From the NCBI GenBank assembly GCA_035252905.1, contig DATFCQ010000388.1:1-6858 (forward strand): a stretch of 6,858 nucleotides of DNA. The letters run 5' to 3'. Position numbers and translations under genes: made by a program. This document shows positions 1 to 6,858 of the stretch, one piece after another. The notes below the pieces were generated by a model. The model did not search any database. It was not told the origin of the DNA and was given only the letters and a program-made list of their open reading frames with translations. This DNA comes from AP-15 sp035252905. Lineage in GTDB: Bacteria > Pseudomonadota > Alphaproteobacteria > ATCC43930 > CGMCC-115725. The first letter of the stretch is position 1. The number at the start of each line of letters is the position of its first letter.

Positions 1-495
1 CCAGGGGCGCCCGGTCTCGTGCGATGGGCGCGCGATCGGCCGCGGGTCGAACAGCGGCGCCTGATGCTCGCCGAGCAGGATGCCGCCATAGCCCGGGCGC
101 GCCAGGGCCGCGCCCCGGACCGGCTCCCCGAATGCGGGGTCGTCCCAGGTCACCGTCACGCGGCGCTCGGCGTCGTCGTGCTCGATCGCGATATGGCCGG
201 CGCGCTGGGCCGCGACCAGCGTTGCCGGGTCGCCGTCGGCCGGGCGCGTCGTCAGATTGCCCGGGGGCTGGACCGGCCGCCAGCGGAAATGCCGGTCGGC
301 GGTGGCGCGGTCGAGCCCGCTCACATAGAGCATGTCGGCCATGCGCTTGGCCGCGAAATTGACCGTGCGCCGGCGCAGGGCGAGGGGGGTCGCCTCGCAC
401 AGCAGCGGGTCGGGCGGGCCGTCGCCGAAGGGTTGCGGCGTGCGGTCGAACAGCGGCTCCAAGGGGAGGGCGGGGGCGGCGGGGTCCTGGGTCAT
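1..495 (-). CDS. Partial gene, probable serine hydrolase (beta-lactamase-fold) N-terminal region
   Basis: An open frame of 165 codons with no stop runs off the left edge, so only the N-terminal part is visible. The ATG at 493-495 has an AGGAG Shine-Dalgarno (504-508) eight bases upstream, which supports this start. The protein opens with a proline-rich stretch (MTQDPAAPALPLEPLFDR). Next comes a segment around residues 43-62 (VNFAAKRMADMLYVSGLDRA) that resembles the 'AK-xxx-xFVSGRD' segment near the start of class-C-beta-lactamase-related serine hydrolases such as 6-aminohexanoate-dimer hydrolase relatives. Later, ALARPGYGGILL resembles their 'AxxRxGLGCTL' segment. The catalytic SxxK would lie beyond the window, so the family is inferred from weak N-terminal similarity only. 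It is the third gene of a same-strand run after the molybdoenzyme and the amidohydrolase, 71 bp from the latter. The coding frame is secure; the function is tentative. Confidence 0.6.
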   Translation of the reverse strand, partial: MTQDPAAPALPLEPLFDRTPQPFGDGPPDPLLCEATPLALRRRTVNFAAKRMADMLYVSGLDRATADRHFRWRPVQPPGNLTTRPADGDPATLVAAQRAGHIAIEHDDAERRVTVTWDDPAFGEPVRGAALARPGYGGILLGEHQAPLFDPRPIARPSHETGRPW

Positions 496-510
496 GAGGC
501 CGGCTCCTGT

Positions 511-534
511 AACGGGCGCGTCAGGGTGCCCGTT
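511..534 (-). other. Small inverted repeat (hairpin) just before the Shine-Dalgarno of the leftmost gene
   Basis: AACGGGC (511-517) and GCCCGTT (528-534) are exact reverse complements around a 10-base loop. The hairpin sits between the amidohydrolase stop (567-569) and the AGGAG at 504-508, only two bases from the latter. No T-run follows it, so it does not look like a standard intrinsic terminator. It could affect translation of the downstream gene or mRNA processing, but a chance hairpin of this size is quite possible in GC-rich DNA. Confidence 0.35.
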
Positions 535-566
535 CTCGCGGCCGCCCGCAAGGCAGAGGCGGTCTG

Positions 567-1862
567 CTACGCGGCCGTGCGGCGCAGTGGCTCGATGCCG
601 AATTGCCGGGCGGCGTTCTCCCCCATCATTCGCGCGATCAGCGCGGGCGGCACCTGCGCGGCTTCGAGCCGGGCAAGGGCGTCCCAGGCGCTCGTCGCGT
701 CATGATGCGGATAGCGCGAGCCCCAGATGACCTTGTCGGCAAAGTCCTGCGGCAGTTTCTGGATCAGCCGTTCCTCGGCGTCAAAGCCGAGCATGACGTT
801 GCCGTGCTCCCACATCTCCTCGGGCTCGGTGCTGACCGGGTAGTGGTGCAACAGCGGGATCACCCGGGTCGAGGCCTCCATCTTTTCGAGGACCTCCTGC
901 ATCCAGGAGGCTTTGCCGTGGGCGACGACGACCTTCATCTCCGGGTAGCGCTCCATGACCGTGAAGCCGATCAGGGTCGAGGCGACAAACATGTGGTTGT
1001 CGAGCCAATAGGCGAGGATCGGCGCCACCGGATGGCCGAGCGGGGTGAAGCCGGCGAAGATGGTCGTGCCCGCCGCCCCGACCGTGCCGCCGGCAAACGG
1101 GCCGCCGCCCCCGCCGGGGATCGGCGGCTGCGCCAGACGATCCTTGATCTTCTCGAAAAACGGCCCGTGCGAGGTCCATTCCGGGTTCCACAATCCCGGC
1201 GTGGCGTGGACCGCCGCCGTCATTTGGAGCCGCTCCAACTCGGCCCACAGCGGGTCGTAATAAGGATGGTTCAGATAACGGCCTTCGAGGAACATCGGCC
1301 GGATGAAGACGGCGCGGAACGGCGTCATCGCGGCGACCCGCCGCAATTCCTCCAGGGCGAAATCCATGTTCTGCAAGGGCAGAATTGCGGCGGCGAAGAG
1401 CCGCTGCGGCGCCCGTTTGCAGAAATCGGCGATCCAGTCGTTATAGGCGCGGGCGAGCGCCCAGGCCACATCCGGGTCGCGCACCAGGAAAAAGCCTTCG
1501 GCAAACCAGGTCGGGTATAAGAGGGCCTGATCGACCCCCATCGCGTCCATGTCGGCGAGGCGGGCCTCCGGGTCCCGGGCACCCTCGTTGGGCGGGTGGG
1601 GAACATGCGGGTCGAGGTCCCCGACCGCGTCCCAGGTCATCCCGGGCCGCCACAAGGCATGGCGCGGCAGATTGGGGTTTGCCGTGTCGCGAAAGACCTC
1701 GCCGTTGACCTTCAGGTAGGACCCGGTCCGGCCCTCCTGGCGCCACAGCGCGTGCCTGCCGAGGGTGCGGTATTCCGGGTCGAGATAGCTCTCCCACAGC
1801 TCCGGCGGCTCGACGACGTGGCTGTCGCCGTCAAACACCGCAAAGTCTCTGGTCGCCGTCAT
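567..1862 (-). CDS. Amidohydrolase-2 family (ACMSD-like) metal-dependent hydrolase
   Basis: This 431-residue protein is a cytoplasmic TIM-barrel hydrolase or decarboxylase of the amidohydrolase-2 group (the ACMSD/gamma-resorcylate decarboxylase relatives). The N-terminal metal motif DGDSH (residues 11-15) fits DxDxH on strand 1. His219 (AAVHATPG) and His315 (VVAHGKASW) are candidates for the later metal or catalytic histidines. The motif near the end usually reads GSDYPH, with Asp as a key active-site residue; here it reads GSRYPHHD (381-388), with Arg383 at that place. A glycine-rich loop spans about 250-265. There is no signal peptide. The ATG at 1860-1862 is preceded by an AGGGGGAG-type site (1866-1873). 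The gene lies 52 bp downstream of the molybdoenzyme on the same strand and is probably cotranscribed with it. The substrate is unknown; many uncharacterised members of this group occur in catabolic clusters. The family is confident, the reaction is not. Confidence 0.9.
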   Translation of the reverse strand: MTATRDFAVFDGDSHVVEPPELWESYLDPEYRTLGRHALWRQEGRTGSYLKVNGEVFRDTANPNLPRHALWRPGMTWDAVGDLDPHVPHPPNEGARDPEARLADMDAMGVDQALLYPTWFAEGFFLVRDPDVAWALARAYNDWIADFCKRAPQRLFAAAILPLQNMDFALEELRRVAAMTPFRAVFIRPMFLEGRYLNHPYYDPLWAELERLQMTAAVHATPGLWNPEWTSHGPFFEKIKDRLAQPPIPGGGGGPFAGGTVGAAGTTIFAGFTPLGHPVAPILAYWLDNHMFVASTLIGFTVMERYPEMKVVVAHGKASWMQEVLEKMEASTRVIPLLHHYPVSTEPEEMWEHGNVMLGFDAEERLIQKLPQDFADKVIWGSRYPHHDATSAWDALARLEAAQVPPALIARMMGENAARQFGIEPLRRTAA

Positions 1863-1865
1863 CCG

Positions 1866-1873
1866 CTCCCCCT
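1866..1873 (-). promoter_or_regulatory. Ribosome binding site of the amidohydrolase gene
   Basis: On the minus strand the sequence AGGGGGAG lies three bases before the ATG at 1860-1862, with its purine core about five bases away. This supports the chosen start, which also places the DxDxH metal motif at residues 11-15, a normal distance for the family. The rest of the 52-bp gap to the molybdoenzyme stop shows no convincing promoter or terminator. Confidence 0.5.
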
Positions 1874-1914
1874 GTTGCGTCGCGGAAGTTCGGCCGCGGA
1901 CTTTAAGGGAAAAA

Positions 1915-4281
1915 TCAGGCGGACGATACCGGGGGCATCCGGTCCGTCGCCTCTGCCCCCTCGGGCGGCGGGTCGAAGGCCTTGATCGGGGGCAGGGGCC
2001 CGTCGAAGCGCTCGATCTCGACGAGGCAGAGCTGGCCGGTGCAGCCTTGCGCGAGGCGCGAGGTGCCAGCGTCGCGCGTCAGCACGTTCGGGTTGCCGTG
2101 CACGCAAAACGGCTTGTCGGCGGCGGGGTCGGCGGGGTCGTACCAGGCTCCGGTCGCCAATTGGACGACGCCGGGGCGCAGCGCCTTGCTCAACACGGCG
2201 CCGGCGAGGCAGGCGCCGCGGTCGTTGTTGAGGTGCACGACGTCGCCGTCGCGAATGCCGCGCGCGGCGGCGTCCTGCGGATGAAGGCGCACCGGCTCGC
2301 GGCCCCTGATCTTTGCGGCGAGGCTCGTTTCGCCGAAATCCAATTGGCTGTGCAATCGGGTCGCGGGCTGGTTGGCGATCAGTTGCAACGGGAAACGGAG
2401 GGCGAGGGGCGAGCCGGCGCCCTCGACCGGAGGCAGCCAGACCGGATGACCGGGGCAATCGGCATAGCCGAAGCCGGCGATCCTCGCCGACGCGATCTCG
2501 ATCCGCCCGCTCGGCGTCGGCAATGGCGCGGCCTCGGGATCGCGGCGAAAGGCGCGGATCGAGCCGCCGTCCCAGGGCAGGGTCGGCAGAAGCACTTCGC
2601 CGTCCTCCCAGAACTGCGCGAAATCGGGCGCGGCGGCGCCCTGCGCCGCCAGGGCGCGGCGGGTCGGCTCGTAGATGTGGCGCAGCCATTGCCGCGGCGA
2701 GCGGCCCTCGGTGAAGGATGCGGCGAAGCCGAGGCGCTCGGCCAGACCGGCGAAAATGTCGTGGTCGTCGCGCGCTTCGCAATAGGGCGCGGCCGCCCGG
2801 TGCATCGCCACCAACAGCGGGTCGCCCGCAGCGGCGCCGATGTCCTCGCGCTCCAATGTGATCGTCGCCGGCAGGACGATGTCGGCATGGCGCGCGCTCG
2901 CCGTCCACACCGAATCCTGCACGATCACCGTGTCCGGACGGGCAAAGGCATGGCGCAACCGGCCCAGATCCTGATGGTGGTGAAATGGGTTGCCGCCGGC
3001 CCAATAGACCAATTTGATGTCGGGATAGGTCAGTCGCCGGCCGTTGTAGTCGTAGTCCTCGCCCGGCTGCAGCAGCATGTCGGCAATCCGCGCCACCGGG
3101 ATCAAATCGGCGATCGCGTTCTGGCCTTGCGGCAGGGTCGGCAGCGGCACCGCCACGGGCGGCTTGCCGGTGTTCGAGGTCGAGCCCAGCGCATAGGCAA
3201 AGCCGCCGCCCGGAAGCCCGATCTGGCCGAGCATCGCGGCCAGTACGACGCCCATCCACACCGGCTGCTCGCCGTGCTCGGCGCGCTGCAGCGATTGCGA
3301 GCAGGTGACGAGGGTGCGCCGTCCCGCGGCGCGCCGGGCGAGGGCAACGATCTCGGCGGCCGGGAGGCCGCAGATCGCCTCCGCCCAGGCGGCGTCTTTC
3401 GGCCGGCCGTCGGTGCGCCCGAGGAGATAGGCTTCGAACGTCTCCCAGCCGACACAGAAGCGGTCGAGAAAGAGCCGGTCGTGCAATTCCTCGGCGACCC
3501 AGGCGTGGGCCAAAGCGAGCATCAAGGCGGTGTCGGTGCCGGGGCGGATCGAATGCCAGACCGCCGCGACCGCGTCCGGCAGATCGTCGCAGAGCGGGCC
3601 GATCAGGTGGAATTCGGCGCCGCGCCGGCGCGCGGCAAGGAGCCGGTCGCGGGCGACGTGACGGCTCGTGCCGCCGCCGCCGACGTCGTTGTTCTTCAAG
3701 GCCATGCCGCCAAAGGCGAGGACCAGCGCGCTCTCTTCTGCCAGTTCGGCCCAGCTGACATTGTTCCCGGCAACCGCCGATTGCGGCGCGATGACGTGCG
3801 GCAGGATCACCGTCGCCGCGCCCGAGCTGTAGCTGTTGACCGAGCGGACGTAGCCGCCGGCGAGGTTCAGAAAGCGGTGGATCTGGTGCTGCGCATCGTG
3901 AAAGCGCCCGGCGCTGGCCCAGCCATAGGAGCCGCCGAACACCCCGCGCGGCCCGTGCAGGGCATAGACGCGGCGCAATTCCGCGGCGACGCGGTCGAGC
4001 GCTTCGGGCCAGGAGACGGCGATGAATTCGTCGCCGCCGCGACGGTCACTCGGTCCGGGGCCGCCTTCGAGCCAGCCGCGTCGGATCATCGGCCGGGCGA
4101 TCCGCGCCCGGTGCGACAGCGCCGCGGGAATGTTGCCGAGCAGGGCCGAGGGAGCGGGATCGCGCGGATCGGGCAGAACCGCGATAGCACGATCCCTGAC
4201 CTGAACCGCAAAGCTTCCCCAATGCGCGCTGTGCGGCAGGCCGCGGGCGCGCAGCGGAGAGGGGTGAATCCGGTCGCTCAT
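1915..4281 (-). CDS. Cytoplasmic molybdopterin oxidoreductase, BisC/DMSO-reductase family
   Basis: This 788-residue bis-MGD molybdoenzyme reduces an S- or N-oxide (biotin sulfoxide, methionine sulfoxide, DMSO or TMAO are the family's substrates). The N-terminus (HWGSFAVQV, then LLGNIPAALSHRARIARPM) is typical of the BisC/TorA/DorA group and lacks the CxxC-type 4Fe-4S motif. GGSYGWASAGRFH (116-128) carries Tyr119 and Trp121, matching Tyr114/Trp116 of Rhodobacter DMSO reductase. NSYSSGAA (149-156) then supplies the molybdenum serine, Ser152 by the same 33-residue spacing. The Mo-binding core covers about 50-480, and the C-terminal dinucleotide-binding domain about 630-755 (HSQLDFG, NDRGACLAGA, GAWYDP). 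No twin-arginine signal is visible, so a cytoplasmic BisC-like enzyme fits better than periplasmic DorA/TorA. The length is close to BisC. The ATG at 4279-4281 has AGGAAG (4288-4293) six bases upstream. It is the first gene of the left operon. The family is firm; the exact substrate is not. Confidence 0.93.
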   Translation of the reverse strand: MSDRIHPSPLRARGLPHSAHWGSFAVQVRDRAIAVLPDPRDPAPSALLGNIPAALSHRARIARPMIRRGWLEGGPGPSDRRGGDEFIAVSWPEALDRVAAELRRVYALHGPRGVFGGSYGWASAGRFHDAQHQIHRFLNLAGGYVRSVNSYSSGAATVILPHVIAPQSAVAGNNVSWAELAEESALVLAFGGMALKNNDVGGGGTSRHVARDRLLAARRRGAEFHLIGPLCDDLPDAVAAVWHSIRPGTDTALMLALAHAWVAEELHDRLFLDRFCVGWETFEAYLLGRTDGRPKDAAWAEAICGLPAAEIVALARRAAGRRTLVTCSQSLQRAEHGEQPVWMGVVLAAMLGQIGLPGGGFAYALGSTSNTGKPPVAVPLPTLPQGQNAIADLIPVARIADMLLQPGEDYDYNGRRLTYPDIKLVYWAGGNPFHHHQDLGRLRHAFARPDTVIVQDSVWTASARHADIVLPATITLEREDIGAAAGDPLLVAMHRAAAPYCEARDDHDIFAGLAERLGFAASFTEGRSPRQWLRHIYEPTRRALAAQGAAAPDFAQFWEDGEVLLPTLPWDGGSIRAFRRDPEAAPLPTPSGRIEIASARIAGFGYADCPGHPVWLPPVEGAGSPLALRFPLQLIANQPATRLHSQLDFGETSLAAKIRGREPVRLHPQDAAARGIRDGDVVHLNNDRGACLAGAVLSKALRPGVVQLATGAWYDPADPAADKPFCVHGNPNVLTRDAGTSRLAQGCTGQLCLVEIERFDGPLPPIKAFDPPPEGAEATDRMPPVSSA

Positions 4282-4307
4282 GAATCACTTCCTGAAAAGA
4301 GGCGAAA

Positions 4308-4335
4308 AGCGTAATTGTTTCGGCAGTTGTTTCAA
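4308..4335 (-). promoter_or_regulatory. Putative sigma70-type promoter of the molybdoenzyme operon
   Basis: On the minus strand TTGAAA (4330-4335) lies 16 bases before TACGCT (4308-4313). The -35 matches the consensus in five of six positions. The -10 matches in three, including the key first, second and last bases. The stretch 4282-4344 is markedly AT-richer than the rest of the window, which favours a promoter. It would give a leader of roughly 20 bases containing the AGGAAG site. This is a pattern match only. Confidence 0.4.
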
Positions 4336-4344
4336 AAGAAGGTT

Positions 4345-4469
4345 CGTCATTCCGGGGCGGCTCGCCAGAGCCGAACCCGGAAACCATGAACACCGGCCTG
4401 GCAAAGCATGCAAGGGCCTATGTGCATGGCTTCCGGGCTCGCAGGCTGCGCCTGCGCCCCGGAATGACG
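4345..4469. repeat. Cloverleaf-type palindromic intergenic repeat, 125 bp
   Basis: The outer arms CGTCATTCCGGGGC (4345-4358) and GCCCCGGAATGACG (4456-4469) are perfect 14-bp inverted repeats. Between them three hairpins abut with no unpaired base at the junction. The first is 4359-4372 (GGCTC/GAGCC, loop GCCA). The second is a long central arm, 4373-4388 with 4425-4440 (16 bp, two positions that become G-U or A-C). The third is 4441-4455 (GCAGG/CCTGC). The central loop holds GCATGC. The arm sequence is of a type I remember as dispersed through intergenic regions of Bradyrhizobium and Rhodopseudomonas relatives. It begins 17 bp after the Nudix stop and ends before the molybdoenzyme promoter, so it may also act as an insulator or terminator, though no T-run is present. 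No clear target-site duplication is seen. Confidence 0.8.
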
Positions 4470-4486
4470 CGGATGTGCTGCGGATC

Positions 4487-5137
4487 TCAACCGGTCAAGA
4501 CTTCGGTCAAATTGACCAGTATTCCCGCGGTCGCGCCCCAGATGTAGTGGTTCTCGAACGGAAACGCGAAAAAGCTGCGCCGCCGCTCGCCCTGCATCCG
4601 CGTCATCTGCCGCCGGTTGTTCGGGTCGAGGATGAAACCGAGCGGCACCTCGAAGGCCTCGGCGACCTCGATCGGATCGAGGGTGAGAAGAAACGGCACC
4701 CGGACGATCCCGACCACCGGCGTGATCTCGAACCCGGTTCCGGTGACATAGGTGTCGAGCCGGCCGATCACGGTGACGTGGTCGCGGGTGAGGCCGACCT
4801 CCTCCTCGGTCTCGCGCAAGGCCGCCGCCACCGCGTCGGCGTCCTCGGGCTCGATGCGCCCGCCGGGAAAGGCGATCTGTCCGGCATGGGCGGACAGATG
4901 CGGCGTGCGCTGGGTCAACAGCACCGACAGGCCCTCGGGGCGGTCGATCAGCGGGACCAGTACCGCCGCCGGCCGCAGGGCAGTGCTGGGCGGCGTCCAG
5001 CCGGGGTTGAGGTCGTGGTCGCCGCGGGTCGCCTGCCGGATCGCCGCCGCCTCCGCCGGATCGGCGGTGCCGCCAAAGCCGCGCCGTCCCGCCGGCGCCC
5101 GATGCGCAAAGCGCGCGATCGCCATGTCTCGTGTCAC
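4487..5137 (-). CDS. Nudix hydrolase, CoA pyrophosphatase (NudL/YeaB type)
   Basis: The protein (216 residues from the GTG start) is predicted to cleave CoA or acyl-CoA into 3',5'-ADP and 4'-phosphopantetheine in the cytoplasm. The CoA-specific motif LLTQRTPHLSAHAGQ...FPGG covers about residues 73-93 and runs into the Nudix box at 93-116 (G...ALRETEEEVGL). The first box Glu is Asp, as is usual in the NudL group. YIWGATAGIL (198-207) is the conserved C-terminal segment. Start choice: GTG at 5135-5137 has GGGAG five bases upstream (5143-5147) and is preferred. TTG at 5162-5164 (225 residues) and ATG at 5123-5125 (212 residues) are alternatives. The gene follows DUF1285 on the same strand, 150 bp downstream, separated by a palindromic repeat. 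A second repeat follows the stop. The function is well supported; the start is moderately so. Confidence 0.92.
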   Translation of the reverse strand: MTRDMAIARFAHRAPAGRRGFGGTADPAEAAAIRQATRGDHDLNPGWTPPSTALRPAAVLVPLIDRPEGLSVLLTQRTPHLSAHAGQIAFPGGRIEPEDADAVAAALRETEEEVGLTRDHVTVIGRLDTYVTGTGFEITPVVGIVRVPFLLTLDPIEVAEAFEVPLGFILDPNNRRQMTRMQGERRRSFFAFPFENHYIWGATAGILVNLTEVLTG

Positions 5138-5142
5138 GCTGT

Positions 5143-5147
5143 CTCCC
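5143..5147 (-). promoter_or_regulatory. Ribosome binding site deciding the GTG start of the Nudix gene
   Basis: GGGAG on the minus strand sits five bases upstream of GTG (5135-5137). The TTG at 5162-5164 and the ATG at 5123-5125 have no comparable site at the right distance, so this element favours the GTG. Confidence 0.5.
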
Positions 5148-5177
5148 GTGAAAATGCGCGGCAATGCAAAGCCTTAC

Positions 5178-5268
5178 CCCTCACCCACCAACCCTCCGGG
5201 TTGGTCCCCCTCTCCCGCATTGCGGGAGAGGGTGCCGACCCCGCGCAAGCGGGGAAGGCGGGTGAGGG
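5178..5268. repeat. Second cloverleaf-type palindromic intergenic element, 91 bp
   Basis: The outer arms CCCTCACCC (5178-5186) and GGGTGAGGG (5260-5268) pair over 9 bp. Inside are three perfect hairpins: 5187-5205 (8-bp stem, loop TCC); 5208-5232 (CCCTCTCCCGCA against TGCGGGAGAGGG, a 12-bp stem around one T); and 5239-5254 (CCCCGC/GCGGGG, 6-bp stem with a GCAA tetraloop). CCCCTCACCC...GGGTGAGGG palindromes with internal CCCTCTCCC hairpins are, as I recall, common dispersed intergenic repeats in Hyphomicrobiales. It fills most of the DUF1285-Nudix gap and would be transcribed in their shared mRNA, where it could stabilise, process or attenuate the message. It has a different sequence from the repeat at 4345-4469. 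Confidence 0.8.
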
Positions 5269-5287
5269 TGACCGCCGCCGGCAAAAC

Positions 5288-5828
5288 TCAGGTCCAGTCC
5301 GGTCCTGGCTCGCCGAGCCGGAAGAACGCGCCCAGGCTCCACACTCCGAACACGACGGTGTCGCCGCGCTGCTCTTCGACGCCGTATTCGACCAATTCAT
5401 AAAATACCGGGCGGGCAAGCTTGGCTTCGAGACCGTCGCGCAGCAGGATATAGGGCGCCGGTTCGCCGTCGGCAGCGGTCGCGACGCGCAGCGGATGCGC
5501 GGCGTCGGCCGTCACAATCTCGTCCAGATTGGTCCGGAAGATCAGCCGCTGCCCGCGGCCTTCTCCCTCGACTGCGAGCGCCACTGCGAGAAACGGCGCG
5601 TCTTCGACCGCGATGCGGCCGCGCTCGGCCGGGGTGACCAGCCAGTAGCTGCCGTCCGCCTCCCGGCGCAGCACCGAGGCGAAGAGCTTGACGAGGGGCA
5701 GGCGGCCGATCGGCGAGCCGCGATAATGCCACGAGCCGTCGCGGGCGATCCGCATGTCGAGATCGCCGCAATCGACGGGCAGCCGCTTGCCGCCGGCCGC
5801 GGCCGGTTTTGGGAAAGGATCGAAGGGT

Positions 5829-5848
<20 letters not shown>
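5288..5848 (-). CDS. DUF1285 family protein
   Basis: This 186-residue protein of unknown function belongs to DUF1285. The conserved core is visible: CGDLDMRIARDGSWHYRGSP followed by IGR (27-49), then LVTPAERGRIAVEDAPF (70-86), LIFRTNLDEIV (102-112) and PYILLRDGLEAKLARPVFYEL (132-152). There is no signal peptide or membrane segment, so it is presumably cytoplasmic. The ATG at 5846-5848 has a strong GGAGGAGG site (5854-5861) and is preferred over longer readings of the same frame, whose extension up to 6232 is only the complement of moxR. It lies upstream of the Nudix gene on the same strand and head-to-head with moxR. This arrangement recurs in alphaproteobacteria as I remember it, but no biochemical role follows from it. 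Confidence 0.9.
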
Positions 5849-6832
<984 letters not shown>

Positions 6833-6836
<4 letters not shown>

Positions 6837-6858
6837 CCGTCGGCGCGCCGGTATGGGG
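6833..6858 (+). CDS. Start of a gene leaving the right edge, possibly DUF58 protein
   Basis: GTG at 6833-6835 overlaps the moxR stop as GTGA and opens a frame reading MTVGAPVWG to the window end. Such a 4-base overlap is typical of translational coupling, and in this family moxR is usually followed by a DUF58 gene. Only nine residues are visible, so both the start and the identity rest on context. An ATG at 6853-6855 in another frame is an alternative. Confidence 0.4.

Noticed and set aside
19..705. Plus-strand open frames of 112-228 residues at the left end
   Set aside because: They run across the start of the left-edge minus-strand gene and the amidohydrolase C-terminus, with low-complexity translations; the minus frame has a good ribosome site.
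603..1520. A 305-residue plus-strand open frame opposite the amidohydrolase
   Set aside because: Antisense shadow of a well-supported gene, with no domain signal.
2047..4314. A 755-residue plus-strand open frame covering almost all of the molybdoenzyme gene
   Set aside because: It is antisense to a gene with clear family motifs, is Arg/Gly/Ala-rich without recognisable domains, and long antisense frames are expected at this GC content.
4345..4469. A classical IS or MITE with target-site duplication
   Set aside because: The inverted ends are present, but the flanks (GGTT on the left, CGGA on the right) show no duplication and no transposase gene is nearby.
4345..5268. Possibility that the two cloverleaf elements are tRNAs or a CRISPR array
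   Set aside because: Stem lengths, total sizes and the absence of T-loop and anticodon-loop signatures exclude tRNA. The elements differ in sequence and occur once each here, so there is no repeat-spacer pattern.

Overview
The window is very GC-rich and reads as ordinary chromosome of an alphaproteobacterium, most likely Hyphomicrobiales/Rhodospirillales-like. The grounds are codon bias, the neighbourhood of a MoxR ATPase, a DUF1285 protein and a Nudix CoA pyrophosphatase (a familiar alphaproteobacterial cluster), and two palindromic intergenic repeats of the kind I recall from Bradyrhizobium and Rhodopseudomonas relatives. Taxonomy is inference; there is no rRNA or marker gene here.

Left block (1-4281, all minus strand, transcribed right to left). 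A likely promoter (4308-4335) precedes a cytoplasmic BisC/DMSO-reductase-family molybdoenzyme (1915-4281). After 52 bp comes an amidohydrolase-2 family metal-dependent hydrolase (567-1862). After a further 71 bp, holding a small hairpin, comes a gene that runs off the left edge (1-495) and looks like the N-terminal part of a beta-lactamase-fold serine hydrolase. The spacing suggests a three-gene catabolic or detoxification operon: S- or N-oxide reduction plus two hydrolases. The substrate cannot be read from sequence.

Middle block (4282-5287). A Nudix CoA pyrophosphatase gene (4487-5137, minus) lies between two different intergenic elements. Each can fold into a cloverleaf-like four-way structure: 4345-4469 and 5178-5268. 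These are the most striking non-coding structures in the window.

Right block (5288-6858). A DUF1285 gene (5288-5848, minus) sits upstream of the Nudix gene. It is head-to-head with a MoxR-type AAA+ ATPase (plus, ending 6836), and their 5' ends probably overlap. The moxR stop overlaps a GTG start (GTGA) of a gene leaving the right edge, by context probably a DUF58 protein.

In related genomes, as I recall, the DUF1285-Nudix pair is followed by cca (CCA-adding enzyme). Here it is followed by the cloverleaf repeat and the molybdoenzyme operon, so the repeat lies at what may be a rearrangement point. I see no phage, IS, CRISPR, RNA gene or clearly undescribed multi-gene system.
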